Positions 1 through 8,623 of a DNA stretch of 40,328 bases are shown here, piece after piece. Made by a program: the position numbers and the translations under genes. The stretch's first letter is position 1. Every line of letters starts with the position of its first letter. A model generated the notes under the pieces. It did not search any database, was not told the origin of the DNA, and saw nothing but the letters and a program-made list of their open reading frames with translations. This DNA is from Gammaproteobacteria bacterium (GTDB lineage: Bacteria; Pseudomonadota; Gammaproteobacteria; Magnimaribacterales; Magnimaribacteraceae): contig DQKS01000101.1 in assembly GCA_015660645.1 (NCBI GenBank), forward strand, positions 1-40,328, given 5' to 3'.

Positions 1-108
<108 letters not shown>

Positions 109-199
109 TTAATTAATTGTATTCATAATATTTAACTTTTAATAAATAGCTTATAAGCACTATTAATTTGAATAAAAGATTAGTTATTAATAATAAATA

Positions 200-215
200 T
201 GCAACTTCTATGCCA
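200..215 (-). promoter_or_regulatory. Sigma-54 (RpoN) promoter of the PII gene
   Basis: On the minus strand the sequence reads TGGCATA-GAAG-TTGCA. This matches the RpoN consensus TGGCAYR-N4-TTGCW at every defined position, with the -24 GG at 213-214 and the -12 GC at 201-202. The predicted start would be near 189, giving a leader of about 92 nt before the ATG at 96. A matching NtrC-type palindrome about 100 bp upstream strengthens the call. Confidence 0.8.
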
Positions 216-280
216 AATAGAAGGAATCTATAATAGATAGTACTTTAAAGGGAATTTTAGTATTTTAGATATCAAAAAAA

Positions 281-295
281 GCACTAAATTAGTGC
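281..295. promoter_or_regulatory. NtrC-type enhancer palindrome
   Basis: GCACTAAATTAGTGC is a perfect 7-bp inverted repeat around one central base. It has the GCAC-N7-GTGC layout of enterobacterial NtrC sites, such as the glnA enhancer half-sites GCAC-TATATTG-GTGC. Its centre lies about 99 bp upstream of the start predicted from the sigma-54 promoter, a usual enhancer distance. NtrC binding is inferred from sequence and position. Confidence 0.7.
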
Positions 296-406
296 CTATT
301 AAATGTGTCTGCTCTAATAAAGAGCTACGAAATTTATAAATTAATATTAATACATCAACTGAGTACTGATCTAGAAATTAATGCTCCTGAGAGAGTATAT
401 AAATTA

Positions 407-1693
407 TCATGAAATGTTCTTAAGGAAAGGTTGAAGTTTTTCTTCTATTGTTTGGAGAGCCCCCCTATTCTTAAGAAAAATTTCTTTTGCAGATCTACTT
501 GCAGAAACTCTTTCTTTCTCATTCTCAATGTACTTGATAAAAATTGAAGCGATTTCAGAACTTTGATTTACTATATTTAAAGCTTTTACTGATTGGAGCT
601 GATTAGCTATCTCTTGAAAGTTTCTCAAGCTTGGACCTGATATTAATGGTAATCCAAGCGAGGCTGGCTCTAAAAGATTCTGCCCACCGTGATCAATTAG
701 ACTTCCACCAACAAAAGCTGCATCAGAAATAGAGTAAAGAAAATTTAGCTCTCCCATGGTATCACCAAAGAGAATGTTAATTTTTGGAGTTATATCTTCT
801 TTTTTAGAACGTTGAGCAAATGTTAATCCGCTACCTCTTAAAATTGAATGAACCTTTTTAAATCTCTCAAGATGTCTAGGCACTAATATAAGAAGAGCCG
901 TTGGAAATGAAGACAAAATAATTTTAAAAGCTGCAATAATTGCTGTTTCTTCGGTGTCGTGGGTGCTTGCTGCTATCAGAGTTGGTCTTTGTTTTCCTTC
1001 TATTGACCATTCAGATCTTATAGATTCTACAATACTATTCATTTCCTCAGCTATATTCTGATCAAACTTTAAATTGCCACAAAGAGCAATGTTTATATCA
1101 TCAGAAAGACTTATAAACCTTTGTTTATCAGATTCAAATTGTGCCAAAATTAAATCTATACTTGAGATAGTGGGTGAAATCAAAGAAACAAAAGGTAAAT
1201 ACTTATCTCTAGACTTTTTAGACAAACGGGCATTAACCAACACCGTGCTTATACCTCTTTCTTTACAACAATTTATAAGGTTTGGCCATATCTCTGTCTC
1301 TAAAATAATCAGAATCTTTGGGTTCCAATTATTTAGAAATCTACCAATGCAAGAAGGTAAATCTAAAGGAAGATATTGATGTTTTATTCTGCTTCCTATT
1401 CTTTCAAGAAGTACATCAGATCCTGTCGGAGTGGAGGTTGTAACCAAGAACTCAGCAAGAGGATGACTTTCCATTAATTTTCTTAGAAGTGGTATAGATG
1501 CATTCACCTCACCAACAGAGACAGCATGGATCCATATAAGGTCCTTGCCTTGTGTAGGAGATAAATGACTTAGACCCAACCTCTCATTCCACCTTAATAA
1601 ATATGAACTATTTGAAAATCCTCTTATAAATAGTCGAAAAAAATAGATAGGACTTAAAATATAAAACAAGACTGTATAAGTAAATCTTGGCAT
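407..1693 (-). CDS. waaA: 3-deoxy-D-manno-octulosonic acid (Kdo) transferase WaaA
   Basis: Transfers Kdo from CMP-Kdo to lipid IVA at the cytoplasmic face of the inner membrane, beginning LPS core assembly. The 428-residue length is normal for the family. A hydrophobic N-terminal anchor (about residues 5-25) is followed by the RWNERLG segment. The WIHAVSVGE motif ends in Glu62, the expected catalytic base. The C-terminal GT-B half has the nucleotide-sugar signature VGGSLIDHGGQN-LLEPA. The gene is alone on its strand, divergent from hldD with a 57-bp shared gap. Whether it adds one or two Kdo units cannot be read from sequence. Confidence 0.96.
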   Translation of the reverse strand: MPRFTYTVLFYILSPIYFFRLFIRGFSNSSYLLRWNERLGLSHLSPTQGKDLIWIHAVSVGEVNASIPLLRKLMESHPLAEFLVTTSTPTGSDVLLERIGSRIKHQYLPLDLPSCIGRFLNNWNPKILIILETEIWPNLINCCKERGISTVLVNARLSKKSRDKYLPFVSLISPTISSIDLILAQFESDKQRFISLSDDINIALCGNLKFDQNIAEEMNSIVESIRSEWSIEGKQRPTLIAASTHDTEETAIIAAFKIILSSFPTALLILVPRHLERFKKVHSILRGSGLTFAQRSKKEDITPKINILFGDTMGELNFLYSISDAAFVGGSLIDHGGQNLLEPASLGLPLISGPSLRNFQEIANQLQSVKALNIVNQSSEIASIFIKYIENEKERVSASRSAKEIFLKNRGALQTIEEKLQPFLKNIS

Positions 1694-1750
1694 CTGCCTA
1701 TGCTAACATATGGAAATCACAAGAAACGACCAAATTATTATTAGAATTTT

Positions 1751-2713
1751 ATGATTATTGTTACCGGCAGTAATGGTTTTATAGGTTCAAACCTCATCTC
1801 CCAATTAAATAAGATTGGAAAAAATGACATCTTGGCAGTTGATGATCATTCCAATAAAGAGCTGAAAAAAAATATAATGGATTTGTCTGTCTCACAGCGC
1901 ATTGGCATAGAAGAATTTCTTGATATGATCTTGAAGGGTGAATTCAAGGCAAAAAAAGTTACCTCTATTTTTCATCAAGGTGCATGTTCCGATACCCTGG
2001 AATGGGATGTTGATTACATGTTAAAAAACAATTTCAGCTATTCAAAAGTTTTACTAGATTTTGCTGAACAAGGCAATATTCCCTTTTTCTATGCTTCATC
2101 CGCTTCTATTTATGGAGCAGGAACAGTGTTTTCAGAGGAAAAAGAAAATGAAAATCCCGTTAATCTCTATGCCTACTCAAAATACTTGTTTGATCAACTG
2201 GTAAGAAATCGTTTAAAAAAAGGTAGCTCTCAGATTGTTGGAATGCGCTATTTCAATGTATATGGTCCCCATGAATCTCATAAGGGACATATGGCGAGTG
2301 TTGCCTATCATTTACACCAACAACTTAAAAAAGGAGATAATATAAAGCTTTTCAAGGGATCGGATGGATTTGAGGATGGTGAACAGAGAAGAGACTTTAT
2401 TCATGTGGATGATGTTATAAAAGTTAATATTTGGTTTCTTAACAATCAAAATATTTCTGGAATATTCAATGTTGGTACCGGAAAGAGCCAAACGTTTAAC
2501 GAGGTTGCAAACGCGGTAATAGATTGGAATAAAAAAGGGTCAATTCAATACATTTCGTTTCCTGAAAAACTTATTGGTTCTTACCAAAGTTTTACTGAAG
2601 CTGACCTTTCGAACTTAAGAGAAGCTGGTTACAAAGAAAATTTCATGGACGTAGAAACAGGCATTAAGAAGTATCTGGATGTTTTGGAGGACTGGTCAAA
2701 AAATGAGTATTGA
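1751..2713 (+). CDS. hldD: ADP-L-glycero-D-manno-heptose 6-epimerase HldD
   Basis: Last step of ADP-heptose synthesis: epimerises ADP-D-glycero- to ADP-L-glycero-D-manno-heptose, the donor for inner-core heptosyltransferases. It is an extended short-chain dehydrogenase of 320 residues with a dinucleotide motif GSNGFIG at residues 6-12 and a catalytic Tyr140-x3-Lys144 (YAYSK), the same numbering as the E. coli enzyme. The MRYFNVYGP and RRDFIHVDDV segments are typical. The stop overlaps the start of the acyltransferase gene downstream, so the two are probably cotranscribed. HldE, which supplies the substrate, is encoded 1 kb further on. Confidence 0.97.
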   Translation: MIIVTGSNGFIGSNLISQLNKIGKNDILAVDDHSNKELKKNIMDLSVSQRIGIEEFLDMILKGEFKAKKVTSIFHQGACSDTLEWDVDYMLKNNFSYSKVLLDFAEQGNIPFFYASSASIYGAGTVFSEEKENENPVNLYAYSKYLFDQLVRNRLKKGSSQIVGMRYFNVYGPHESHKGHMASVAYHLHQQLKKGDNIKLFKGSDGFEDGEQRRDFIHVDDVIKVNIWFLNNQNISGIFNVGTGKSQTFNEVANAVIDWNKKGSIQYISFPEKLIGSYQSFTEADLSNLREAGYKENFMDVETGIKKYLDVLEDWSKNEY

Positions 2714-3683
2714 TAAAGGACAGAAATATTCCGTAAATCCCTCTTTTAAAATAACTTTACTTCATCCCAAATATCTCTTTACGTGGTTGAGTTTTGGCAT
2801 CCTTTTTATGCTTTCTTTTCTTCCGCTTAATTTACAATTAAATATTGGAAAACTCCTTGGTGTATTTCTACATTTAGTTAGCCCCAACAGGAGAAAGATA
2901 GCAGAAACTAATCTTAAACTTTGTTTCCCAGAAAAATCTAATGAAGAAATCCGCGATCTAGTTCTAAATAATTTCAAAAATATAGGAATAGGAACTTTTG
3001 AAATAGCTCTTGCTTGGTGGTCTTCAGACCGCAAGATAAGGAATCTAAATATTACTTTCAAAAATAAAGAACTTTTTGAGAAGGCAGAAAGAGAAGGTAA
3101 AGGCATGCTTGTATTGGCCCGTCATTCCACTCATATTGAACTAGATGCAAGGCTTCTTTGTCTTGATCTTAATTTTGGAGGGATGTTTAAAGAACAGACT
3201 AATCAAGTCTTTAATTATCTTATGATTCGATCTAGAAATAAATACGCGCAACCTGTCTTTACCAACCATGAAGGCAGAATAGCAATCAATTCGGTAAGGG
3301 ATGATGTTAAATTAATCTACGCTAGTGATCAAGATTACGGAAAAGAAGTATCAGAATTTATTCCTTTTTATAAAATTAAAGCTGCTACTGTTTCTTTGCC
3401 AGCACACCTTTCTAAAAGTGGAATAAAAGTTGCTTTAGTCGACATACGGAGAAAAAAGAATGGGTACGTCTTAGAAGCATTCGAATTACCACCTTGCGAC
3501 AATGAATATAAATTCCTTCTTCAAATGAATCAATATTACGAAAAGATTATCTCTAAAGCTCCTGAACAATTTCTTTGGATGCATAGACGATTTAAAACAA
3601 GACCTTCAGGTGAAAAATCTTTTTACTCTAAATGGAAGAAACGAGATCGTAGAAGAGAAAAAATTAGAAACAAAAGAAATTAG
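2703..3683 (+). CDS. lpxL: Lipid A late acyltransferase (LpxL/LpxM family)
   Basis: Adds a secondary acyl chain to Kdo-lipid A at the inner membrane. A hydrophobic segment near the N-terminus (TWLSFGILFMLSFLPL) anchors it. The catalytic H-x4-E motif is HSTHIE (His141/Glu146 from this start), and the later block ending FLWMHRRFKTRP is diagnostic of the family. An in-frame ATG at 2679 would add eight residues and overlap hldD more. I chose 2703 because it overlaps the hldD stop only slightly and has a GGAGG at 2686-2690, although 12 bases away. It is next to hldD and waaA. LpxL versus LpxM or LpxP cannot be decided by eye. Confidence 0.9.
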   Translation: MSIDKGQKYSVNPSFKITLLHPKYLFTWLSFGILFMLSFLPLNLQLNIGKLLGVFLHLVSPNRRKIAETNLKLCFPEKSNEEIRDLVLNNFKNIGIGTFEIALAWWSSDRKIRNLNITFKNKELFEKAEREGKGMLVLARHSTHIELDARLLCLDLNFGGMFKEQTNQVFNYLMIRSRNKYAQPVFTNHEGRIAINSVRDDVKLIYASDQDYGKEVSEFIPFYKIKAATVSLPAHLSKSGIKVALVDIRRKKNGYVLEAFELPPCDNEYKFLLQMNQYYEKIISKAPEQFLWMHRRFKTRPSGEKSFYSKWKKRDRRREKIRNKRN

Positions 3684-3685
3684 AG

Positions 3686-5104
3686 TCAACTTTGTTTAAT
3701 TTTTTTTATTTTATCACTGGAAGATAATCCCTTTATCAGAGGTATAGTTTTAACTTCACCCCCGTCTCGAATAACAGAGCTTGCTCCAACTATTTCTTCA
3801 GTAGAATAATCAGCCCCCTTTACAAGTATGTTGGGCTTTAAAAATTCTATAAGTTTCAAAGGAGTTTCTTCAGAAAAAGAGACGACATGGTCTACACATT
3901 TTAAAGCTTGGATCAACGTCATCCTCTCTTCTAAAGGATTTATTGGCCTGTCTTTGCCTTTAAGTTTTCTAACTGAACTATCATTATTAATTCCAACAAT
4001 TAATTTATCACCTAATTCCTTAGCAGCCTCTAAATAAGATACATGCCCTGCGTGGAGAACATCAAAACAACCGTTGGTAAAAACTACTTTCAAAGAGTCT
4101 TCACGAGCCTCTTTACATAACCGTTTCAGCTGTGTCTTAGTCGAAAAAATAGAGTCTGCTTTAAAAAAATGCTCCAGTTCACTTATTCTGGGTGTAGCAG
4201 TACCTGATTTACCAACAACTACACCAGCCGCAATATTTGATATCTTTACAGAATCATTAAGATTAAAACCGCAAGCTATTGAAGCTGCTAGGCTAGCTAT
4301 CACAGTATCTCCAGCTCCCGATACATCAAATACTTCTTGTGCTTGTGTAGAAAAATCAGACCTTTTTATTTTTCCTTCTTGCTTTTCAATTAAAGTCATC
4401 CCTTCTGCTCCCCTGGTAATCAAAAGAGCGTCTAATTTTAAATCTTTGATGAGGTTCTTCGCTTTTAAAGTTAAGTCCGATTCATCACTAACTCCTCCTA
4501 CAGCATTAGAAAACTCTAAATAATTTGGGGTAATAATATTGGCGCCTTTATACTTGGAAAAATTATTCCCTTTAGGGTCAACAAGGGTATAAAGGTTTTT
4601 TTTATTGGCTTGCTTAATTAGAAGAGGAATATCTCTTAAAGTGCCTTTCTCATAGTCTGAAAGAATAAGAACTGAGGCCTTCGTAGTTGAGATTAATTTA
4701 CTAAAAAGATTTCTAGTATTAGTCCAATCTTCTTCAGAAAATTTCTCTTCCGAATCAACTCTTAGAAGTTGCTGCCGCGAGGCTAAAATCCTAAGTTTAG
4801 AAATTGTTGGAAATTTAGAAGTTATAAAAAAGCCTTTTATATTTCTTTCTTTTATAAGACTTCTTATTTCCTTGGCTGCTTCATCTTTCCCTACTACACC
4901 TTGCAACCATACTTTTGATCCCAAGGCTGAAATATTTGATGCAACATTAGCAGCTCCACCTAACCTCCTTTCTTCAAATTCTGGTCTTAAAATAGGAACA
5001 GGGGCTTCAGGAGAAACTCTATCAACATTACCATGAATATATTTATCTAGAATGATGTCTCCTATTACTAAAACATTGGCTTTTTTTAATAAATCTAAAT
5101 TCAT
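3686..5104 (-). CDS. hldE: Bifunctional heptose-7-phosphate kinase / heptose-1-phosphate adenylyltransferase HldE
   Basis: Two steps of ADP-heptose synthesis in one 472-residue protein. Residues 1 to about 318 are a PfkB-type ribokinase-fold domain with RRLGGAANVASN and the anion-hole/base motif FDVSGAGDTV. Residues from about 341 form the nucleotidyltransferase domain, with TNGCFDVLHAGH (HxGH at 351-354) and a GxxSSxxIKKI-like end. The length equals that of the E. coli fusion enzyme. It converges with the acyltransferase gene (two bases apart) and diverges from a methyltransferase gene across a 74-bp gap containing a palindrome. GmhA and GmhB are not in this window. Confidence 0.97.
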   Translation of the reverse strand: MNLDLLKKANVLVIGDIILDKYIHGNVDRVSPEAPVPILRPEFEERRLGGAANVASNISALGSKVWLQGVVGKDEAAKEIRSLIKERNIKGFFITSKFPTISKLRILASRQQLLRVDSEEKFSEEDWTNTRNLFSKLISTTKASVLILSDYEKGTLRDIPLLIKQANKKNLYTLVDPKGNNFSKYKGANIITPNYLEFSNAVGGVSDESDLTLKAKNLIKDLKLDALLITRGAEGMTLIEKQEGKIKRSDFSTQAQEVFDVSGAGDTVIASLAASIACGFNLNDSVKISNIAAGVVVGKSGTATPRISELEHFFKADSIFSTKTQLKRLCKEAREDSLKVVFTNGCFDVLHAGHVSYLEAAKELGDKLIVGINNDSSVRKLKGKDRPINPLEERMTLIQALKCVDHVVSFSEETPLKLIEFLKPNILVKGADYSTEEIVGASSVIRDGGEVKTIPLIKGLSSSDKIKKIKQS

Positions 5105-5125
5105 TTCTTCTTCCTAATAATTATT

Positions 5126-5141
5126 TACTCATGAATGAGTA
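5126..5141. repeat. 16-bp palindrome between divergent hldE and methyltransferase genes
   Basis: TACTCAT-GA-ATGAGTA has perfect 7-bp arms around a 2-bp centre. It lies 22 bases upstream of hldE and 37 bases upstream of the divergent gene at 5179. It could be an operator for either gene, but I recognise no regulator consensus. Confidence 0.4.
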
Positions 5142-5178
5142 GACATGGTCAATGGCTGTAATAAGAATTTCATAGATT

Positions 5179-5838
5179 ATGCACGCATGCTCTCATATTT
5201 TTGATAGCATTTCTCCTCTAATTATGAAATTACCGATAGACCCTAATTCAATAAAAGGTTTTCTTGATCACGAAGAAGGCATGGCCCTTTTTAATAAAGC
5301 TCTTATTTATACAAAACGCGGGCCTTGTTTAGAAATTGGAAGTTATTGCGGCAAGTCTGCTCTTTACATTGGATCTGCAGCAAAAGAAAACAACCAAACA
5401 TTATTTTCTATTGATCATCATCAAGGATCTGAAGAGCAACAACCAGGAGAAGAATACTTCGATCCAGATCTAATTAATGATTCAGGAAAAGGAATAAATA
5501 CCCTTCCTTACTTTCTAGAAACTATTAAAAGAGCTAAATTAAAAGACACCGTTTCTCCGATCATATCTTCGTCAGAAGAAGCTTCAATAAATTGGCAACA
5601 AGACTTAGCAATGGTCTTTGTAGATGGAGGGCATAGTCTAGAAGCAGCTATGGCAGACTATTTTTTATGGCATAAGCATCTAATTCCAGGTGGTTTATTG
5701 GCAATTCATGATGTTTTTCCTAACCCTGAAGACGGAGGAAGGCCTCCGTTTGAGATATATACTCTCGCTAAAGAAAGTGGATACTATAAAGAATGGCCGA
5801 TGATTAAATCTCTAGCATTTTTAGAAAAGTTAGAATAA
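5179..5838 (+). CDS. Class I SAM-dependent methyltransferase (Methyltransf_24 type)
   Basis: A 219-residue Rossmann-fold methyltransferase. Motif I is CLEIGSYCGKSALYIG, an acidic loop follows (LFSIDHH), and the hallmark VDGGHSLEAAMADYFLW and GGLLAIHDVFPNP segments resemble macrocin O-methyltransferase and cephalosporin-hydroxylase-like enzymes. The acceptor is unknown; the LPS genes around it make a cell-surface sugar plausible but unproven. The start is uncertain: ATG at 5179 is the longest, while ATG at 5224 (MKLPIDP) also leaves the domain intact. Neither has a clear Shine-Dalgarno. It converges with the hydrolase gene four bases downstream. Confidence 0.8.
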   Translation: MHACSHIFDSISPLIMKLPIDPNSIKGFLDHEEGMALFNKALIYTKRGPCLEIGSYCGKSALYIGSAAKENNQTLFSIDHHQGSEEQQPGEEYFDPDLINDSGKGINTLPYFLETIKRAKLKDTVSPIISSSEEASINWQQDLAMVFVDGGHSLEAAMADYFLWHKHLIPGGLLAIHDVFPNPEDGGRPPFEIYTLAKESGYYKEWPMIKSLAFLEKLE

Positions 5839-5842
5839 TTCA

Positions 5843-7000
5843 TCAAATAAGGCCTTCTTCTTTTAACCACTCTAGAGATACTCTTACAGCCTCTGAGAGT
5901 TCATCTTTCTGACCAAAATAATAATGATTTGCACCCTTTACAATGTGTAGTTTTTTTCTTTCATGAATAATGGAGTTATATAACCTCTGATTATGACTAG
6001 GCGGGCAAGCATCATCAGCAGAATTCCCAATTACAAGAGTAGGAATGCTAGTGTTTCTTCCACATTTCTCGCCATCTGCCTCACTTAGCTCGTATGAAAA
6101 CTGAGACAACCAGCTTCTAATGCTTGAAAACCTTGAAAGACCAATTGGACTGTCATTGACTACCTTAGGATCGCCTAAATAACACCACCCAGCTTTTCTA
6201 TCATTAGGTTCTAACTCAGGATCAAGCCAGCGTGGGTCTGCCATGGTACCGTGGACAACGAACCCATATTCTTTTGTCGGATCTCCTTTAAAAGAATCTA
6301 GCTTAGCCAAAGCCCATGATGTTATTTTTTTATTTCTTTCGATTTGCCTCTTGCGATATTCAATCATGTATTCTTTTGAGTAAGGTGGTTGATTGGGATT
6401 TAGAGGATCATATAAGTTAAATTCTTTATCTCTTTTATTTGGTTGGGATTCATCTGTTATAGATGGATCCAGCCATTCAGTAAGAGTGGTCGCACGGCTG
6501 CAATGTGCTGCTAGAAGCATTAAACCATCTGCCTTTGGTAAATTTGCTTCTCTAAGATTTGGAGGATCGCCGGCTGGTGTAGAATCTAATGAAGGGTTTT
6601 CGGCTTGTGATTGATAAAAAAGAGAAAGAGAGCCTCCTCCACTCCAGCCAGCTAGAACTACTTTTTTGTATCCTAATTTATCTTTTACCTCTTTTATACA
6701 AGCAGCCAAATCAAGAACTACTTTTTCCATAATAAGACCGCTGTCCACTCCTCTGTATCTGCTATTGCAAAATATAACAGGAATACCTGACTTTGCTAAA
6801 GCTGTAGGCATGGGTAAGTATGCACCACCAGCACCAGCTGGGTGCATAAAAACAAGCGCTGTATCAGTTATTGGCTTTTCTGGTTTTAGATAATTTGCTT
6901 CAAGAAAGATTGAATTTTCTGCACCAGCATAAGTATCTTTGAATGCTGCTTTTTCTTGATAAACAATAGCCAGCGGTAGGCGTTGATAATTACCAATCAT
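5843..7000 (-). CDS. Alpha/beta hydrolase family protein
   Basis: The 385-residue product has the alpha/beta hydrolase fold. It shows an oxyanion region (VFMHPAGAGGAY), a nucleophile elbow GWSGGG following KVVLA, an acid in IGNSADDACPPSH and a terminal His in KGANHYYFG. Insertions in the lid region (residues about 140-250) are rich in Pro and charged residues. There is no signal peptide. The start ATG overlaps the stop of the VOC gene (ATGA), so it is translationally coupled as the last gene of the minus operon that begins with the LPS kinase. The substrate is unknown; a carboxylester, thioester or C-C bond hydrolase would all fit. Confidence 0.75.
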   Translation of the reverse strand: MIGNYQRLPLAIVYQEKAAFKDTYAGAENSIFLEANYLKPEKPITDTALVFMHPAGAGGAYLPMPTALAKSGIPVIFCNSRYRGVDSGLIMEKVVLDLAACIKEVKDKLGYKKVVLAGWSGGGSLSLFYQSQAENPSLDSTPAGDPPNLREANLPKADGLMLLAAHCSRATTLTEWLDPSITDESQPNKRDKEFNLYDPLNPNQPPYSKEYMIEYRKRQIERNKKITSWALAKLDSFKGDPTKEYGFVVHGTMADPRWLDPELEPNDRKAGWCYLGDPKVVNDSPIGLSRFSSIRSWLSQFSYELSEADGEKCGRNTSIPTLVIGNSADDACPPSHNQRLYNSIIHERKKLHIVKGANHYYFGQKDELSEAVRVSLEWLKEEGLI

Positions 7001-7605
7001 CCTTTAATAATATTCGATGCCTTTAACCGTTCAATAAGGTCTTTTGTTAGAACTTTCCGTTCATCTAGAAACTTCTTATTAGTTCGTTCTTCTTTCTTTA
7101 AGCGTGTTTTTTCTGTCCACTGCTTTAAATTGCTATGGGCATTCTTGGTATCCTCGCCCATAATCTGATCATATTCCTTGTCGCGACAAGTTATTTCTAA
7201 GTTAATTCCATTAGGATCATAAAAATAGATTGAGTGAACAAATTCATGATTTATAGGATCAGAAACATTGCCTATATACTCATCTAGATGCTCTTTCCAT
7301 TCCATCATTTCTTTATAAGTAGATATTTCAAATGCAACATGCTTTTTAAAACCACTAGTTAAAGAAAAATCTGATTCATTAAGTTCGTCAGGAATATCAA
7401 AAAAAGCAATATGATCTCCGTTCCCCATTTCAAAGAATAGATGCATATACTCTAAAGGTTCTCCCCTACCTGGCGAAGATTCAAAATCTAACGCAGCCAC
7501 GAGCTTAAACCCCATTACATCTTCATAAAACCATCTTGTTTGTTCAGCATCTCTGCATAAAAATGCTAAATGATGAATATTGTTAGGACTATTCAGTTCT
7601 TTCAT
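6997..7605 (-). CDS. VOC-superfamily (glyoxalase/extradiol dioxygenase-like) protein
   Basis: The 202-residue product has the paired beta-alpha-beta-beta-beta modules of the vicinal oxygen chelate fold. The first module starts NIHHLAFLCRDAEQTRWFYE with a candidate metal His. The second contains KKHVAFEIS and ends FYDPNGINLEITC, supplying a His and a Glu. The C-terminal 50 residues are a charged helical tail rich in Lys and Arg. It overlaps the upstream gene by 17 bases and the downstream hydrolase by four. A lyase, isomerase or dioxygenase activity is possible; the product cannot be named from sequence. Confidence 0.75.
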   Translation of the reverse strand: MKELNSPNNIHHLAFLCRDAEQTRWFYEDVMGFKLVAALDFESSPGRGEPLEYMHLFFEMGNGDHIAFFDIPDELNESDFSLTSGFKKHVAFEISTYKEMMEWKEHLDEYIGNVSDPINHEFVHSIYFYDPNGINLEITCRDKEYDQIMGEDTKNAHSNLKQWTEKTRLKKEERTNKKFLDERKVLTKDLIERLKASNIIKG

Positions 7606-8623
7606 AATCTCGATCTCCCCACTCCTCTAAAAACAACTTACTGCCTTTAGTAAACTCAAAAAGGCTATCGGCTGCAAGAAGAACTGCACCAGCAGTCCAG
7701 GTTGGCTTTTCCACCGGCCAATACTTATCGTCAGTATAAACATAGCCTGTCCAATATAAATTATCTTTTTTATCTTTAAATTGATGAAGCCAACTAAAGA
7801 CTTCCTTTGCTTTCTTAATTTCTCCTATTGATACCAAGGCCACAACAAGTTCTGAGCTCTCTGCAATAGTCACCCAAGGTTCTTCTTGAACACACTTACA
7901 TCCTATTCCATCTACGATAAATTCATCCCATCTGCTTGCTATTCTTTTATTAGCGTCTTCATTTATAACTATCCCGCACATAACTGGATAATACCAATCC
8001 ATACTATATCTACTTTTACTCTTCCAGCTTCTATCGAATCGCTGAGGATTATCTAGTAAGCAAATCTTAAGTAATTGCTTTCCTTTTACGAGATGTTTGG
8101 GGTCATATTCTAATACTTTATAAATAGAAATTGCGCAGTCTAAACTCTTATAAATTGAACTACAGGCAGTTATCAAAGAATCATCTAAAATTTTATTATT
8201 TTCTTTAGCCCACTGAATATCTCCAAAACTAGTTTGCAAAGAAATAACAAAATTCATTGCTAAATCTAACGTGGGAAACATTTCTTCCAAAAAGCATTTA
8301 TTCTTAGTTATTAAATAATGGTGCCAAAGACCCGTTGCAATATAGGCAGAAAAATTAGACTCTTTTCTTTGGCAAGAGGGTTTCCCATTTCTATATTCAG
8401 CAAACCAAGATCCATCTTCTTCTTGATTTTCTTTTAACCAAGTAAATGCTAATTTTGCTTCTTTTTCTTTACCTCCAATAATAAGACCCATCCCGGCTTC
8501 TATATGATCCCAAGGATCCAACTTTTCGTTTGTTTCCCAGCAAATAGAACCGTCTAGAGATTGAACTTCCAGAATATAATTTAAAGAATCCTCATAAAAA
8601 TTGAGGCTATCTGATTTAATCAT
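7589..8623 (-). CDS. Prenyltransferase/six-hairpin glycosidase-like alpha/alpha-toroid protein
   Basis: The 344-residue protein is built from helical repeats carrying QxxDGSW-type signatures: VQSLDGSICWE, ENQEEDGSWFAEYR, and a later YWPVEKPTWTAGA. These resemble the repeats of squalene cyclase, prenyltransferase and six-hairpin glycosidase barrels. The DPWDHIEAGMGLIIGG segment contains acidic residues that could be catalytic. It has no signal peptide or membrane segment. It sits between a methyltransferase (8-base overlap) and the VOC gene in an operon headed by LPS core genes, so work on a surface glycan or its lipid carrier is a reasonable guess. I cannot name the reaction. Confidence 0.6.
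   Translation of the reverse strand: MIKSDSLNFYEDSLNYILEVQSLDGSICWETNEKLDPWDHIEAGMGLIIGGKEKEAKLAFTWLKENQEEDGSWFAEYRNGKPSCQRKESNFSAYIATGLWHHYLITKNKCFLEEMFPTLDLAMNFVISLQTSFGDIQWAKENNKILDDSLITACSSIYKSLDCAISIYKVLEYDPKHLVKGKQLLKICLLDNPQRFDRSWKSKSRYSMDWYYPVMCGIVINEDANKRIASRWDEFIVDGIGCKCVQEEPWVTIAESSELVVALVSIGEIKKAKEVFSWLHQFKDKKDNLYWTGYVYTDDKYWPVEKPTWTAGAVLLAADSLFEFTKGSKLFLEEWGDRDYERTE

Noticed and set aside
311-325. Inverted repeat GCTCT-AATAA-AGAGC as terminator of waaA
   Set aside because: Five-base stem with no following T tract on either strand; too weak to call.
1074-1379. Plus-strand open frame of 101 codons
   Set aside because: Antisense to waaA; no ribosome-binding site or recognisable motif.
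4074-4523. Plus-strand open frame of 149 codons
   Set aside because: It lies wholly antisense to hldE, whose conserved kinase motifs explain the sequence; the translation resembles no family.
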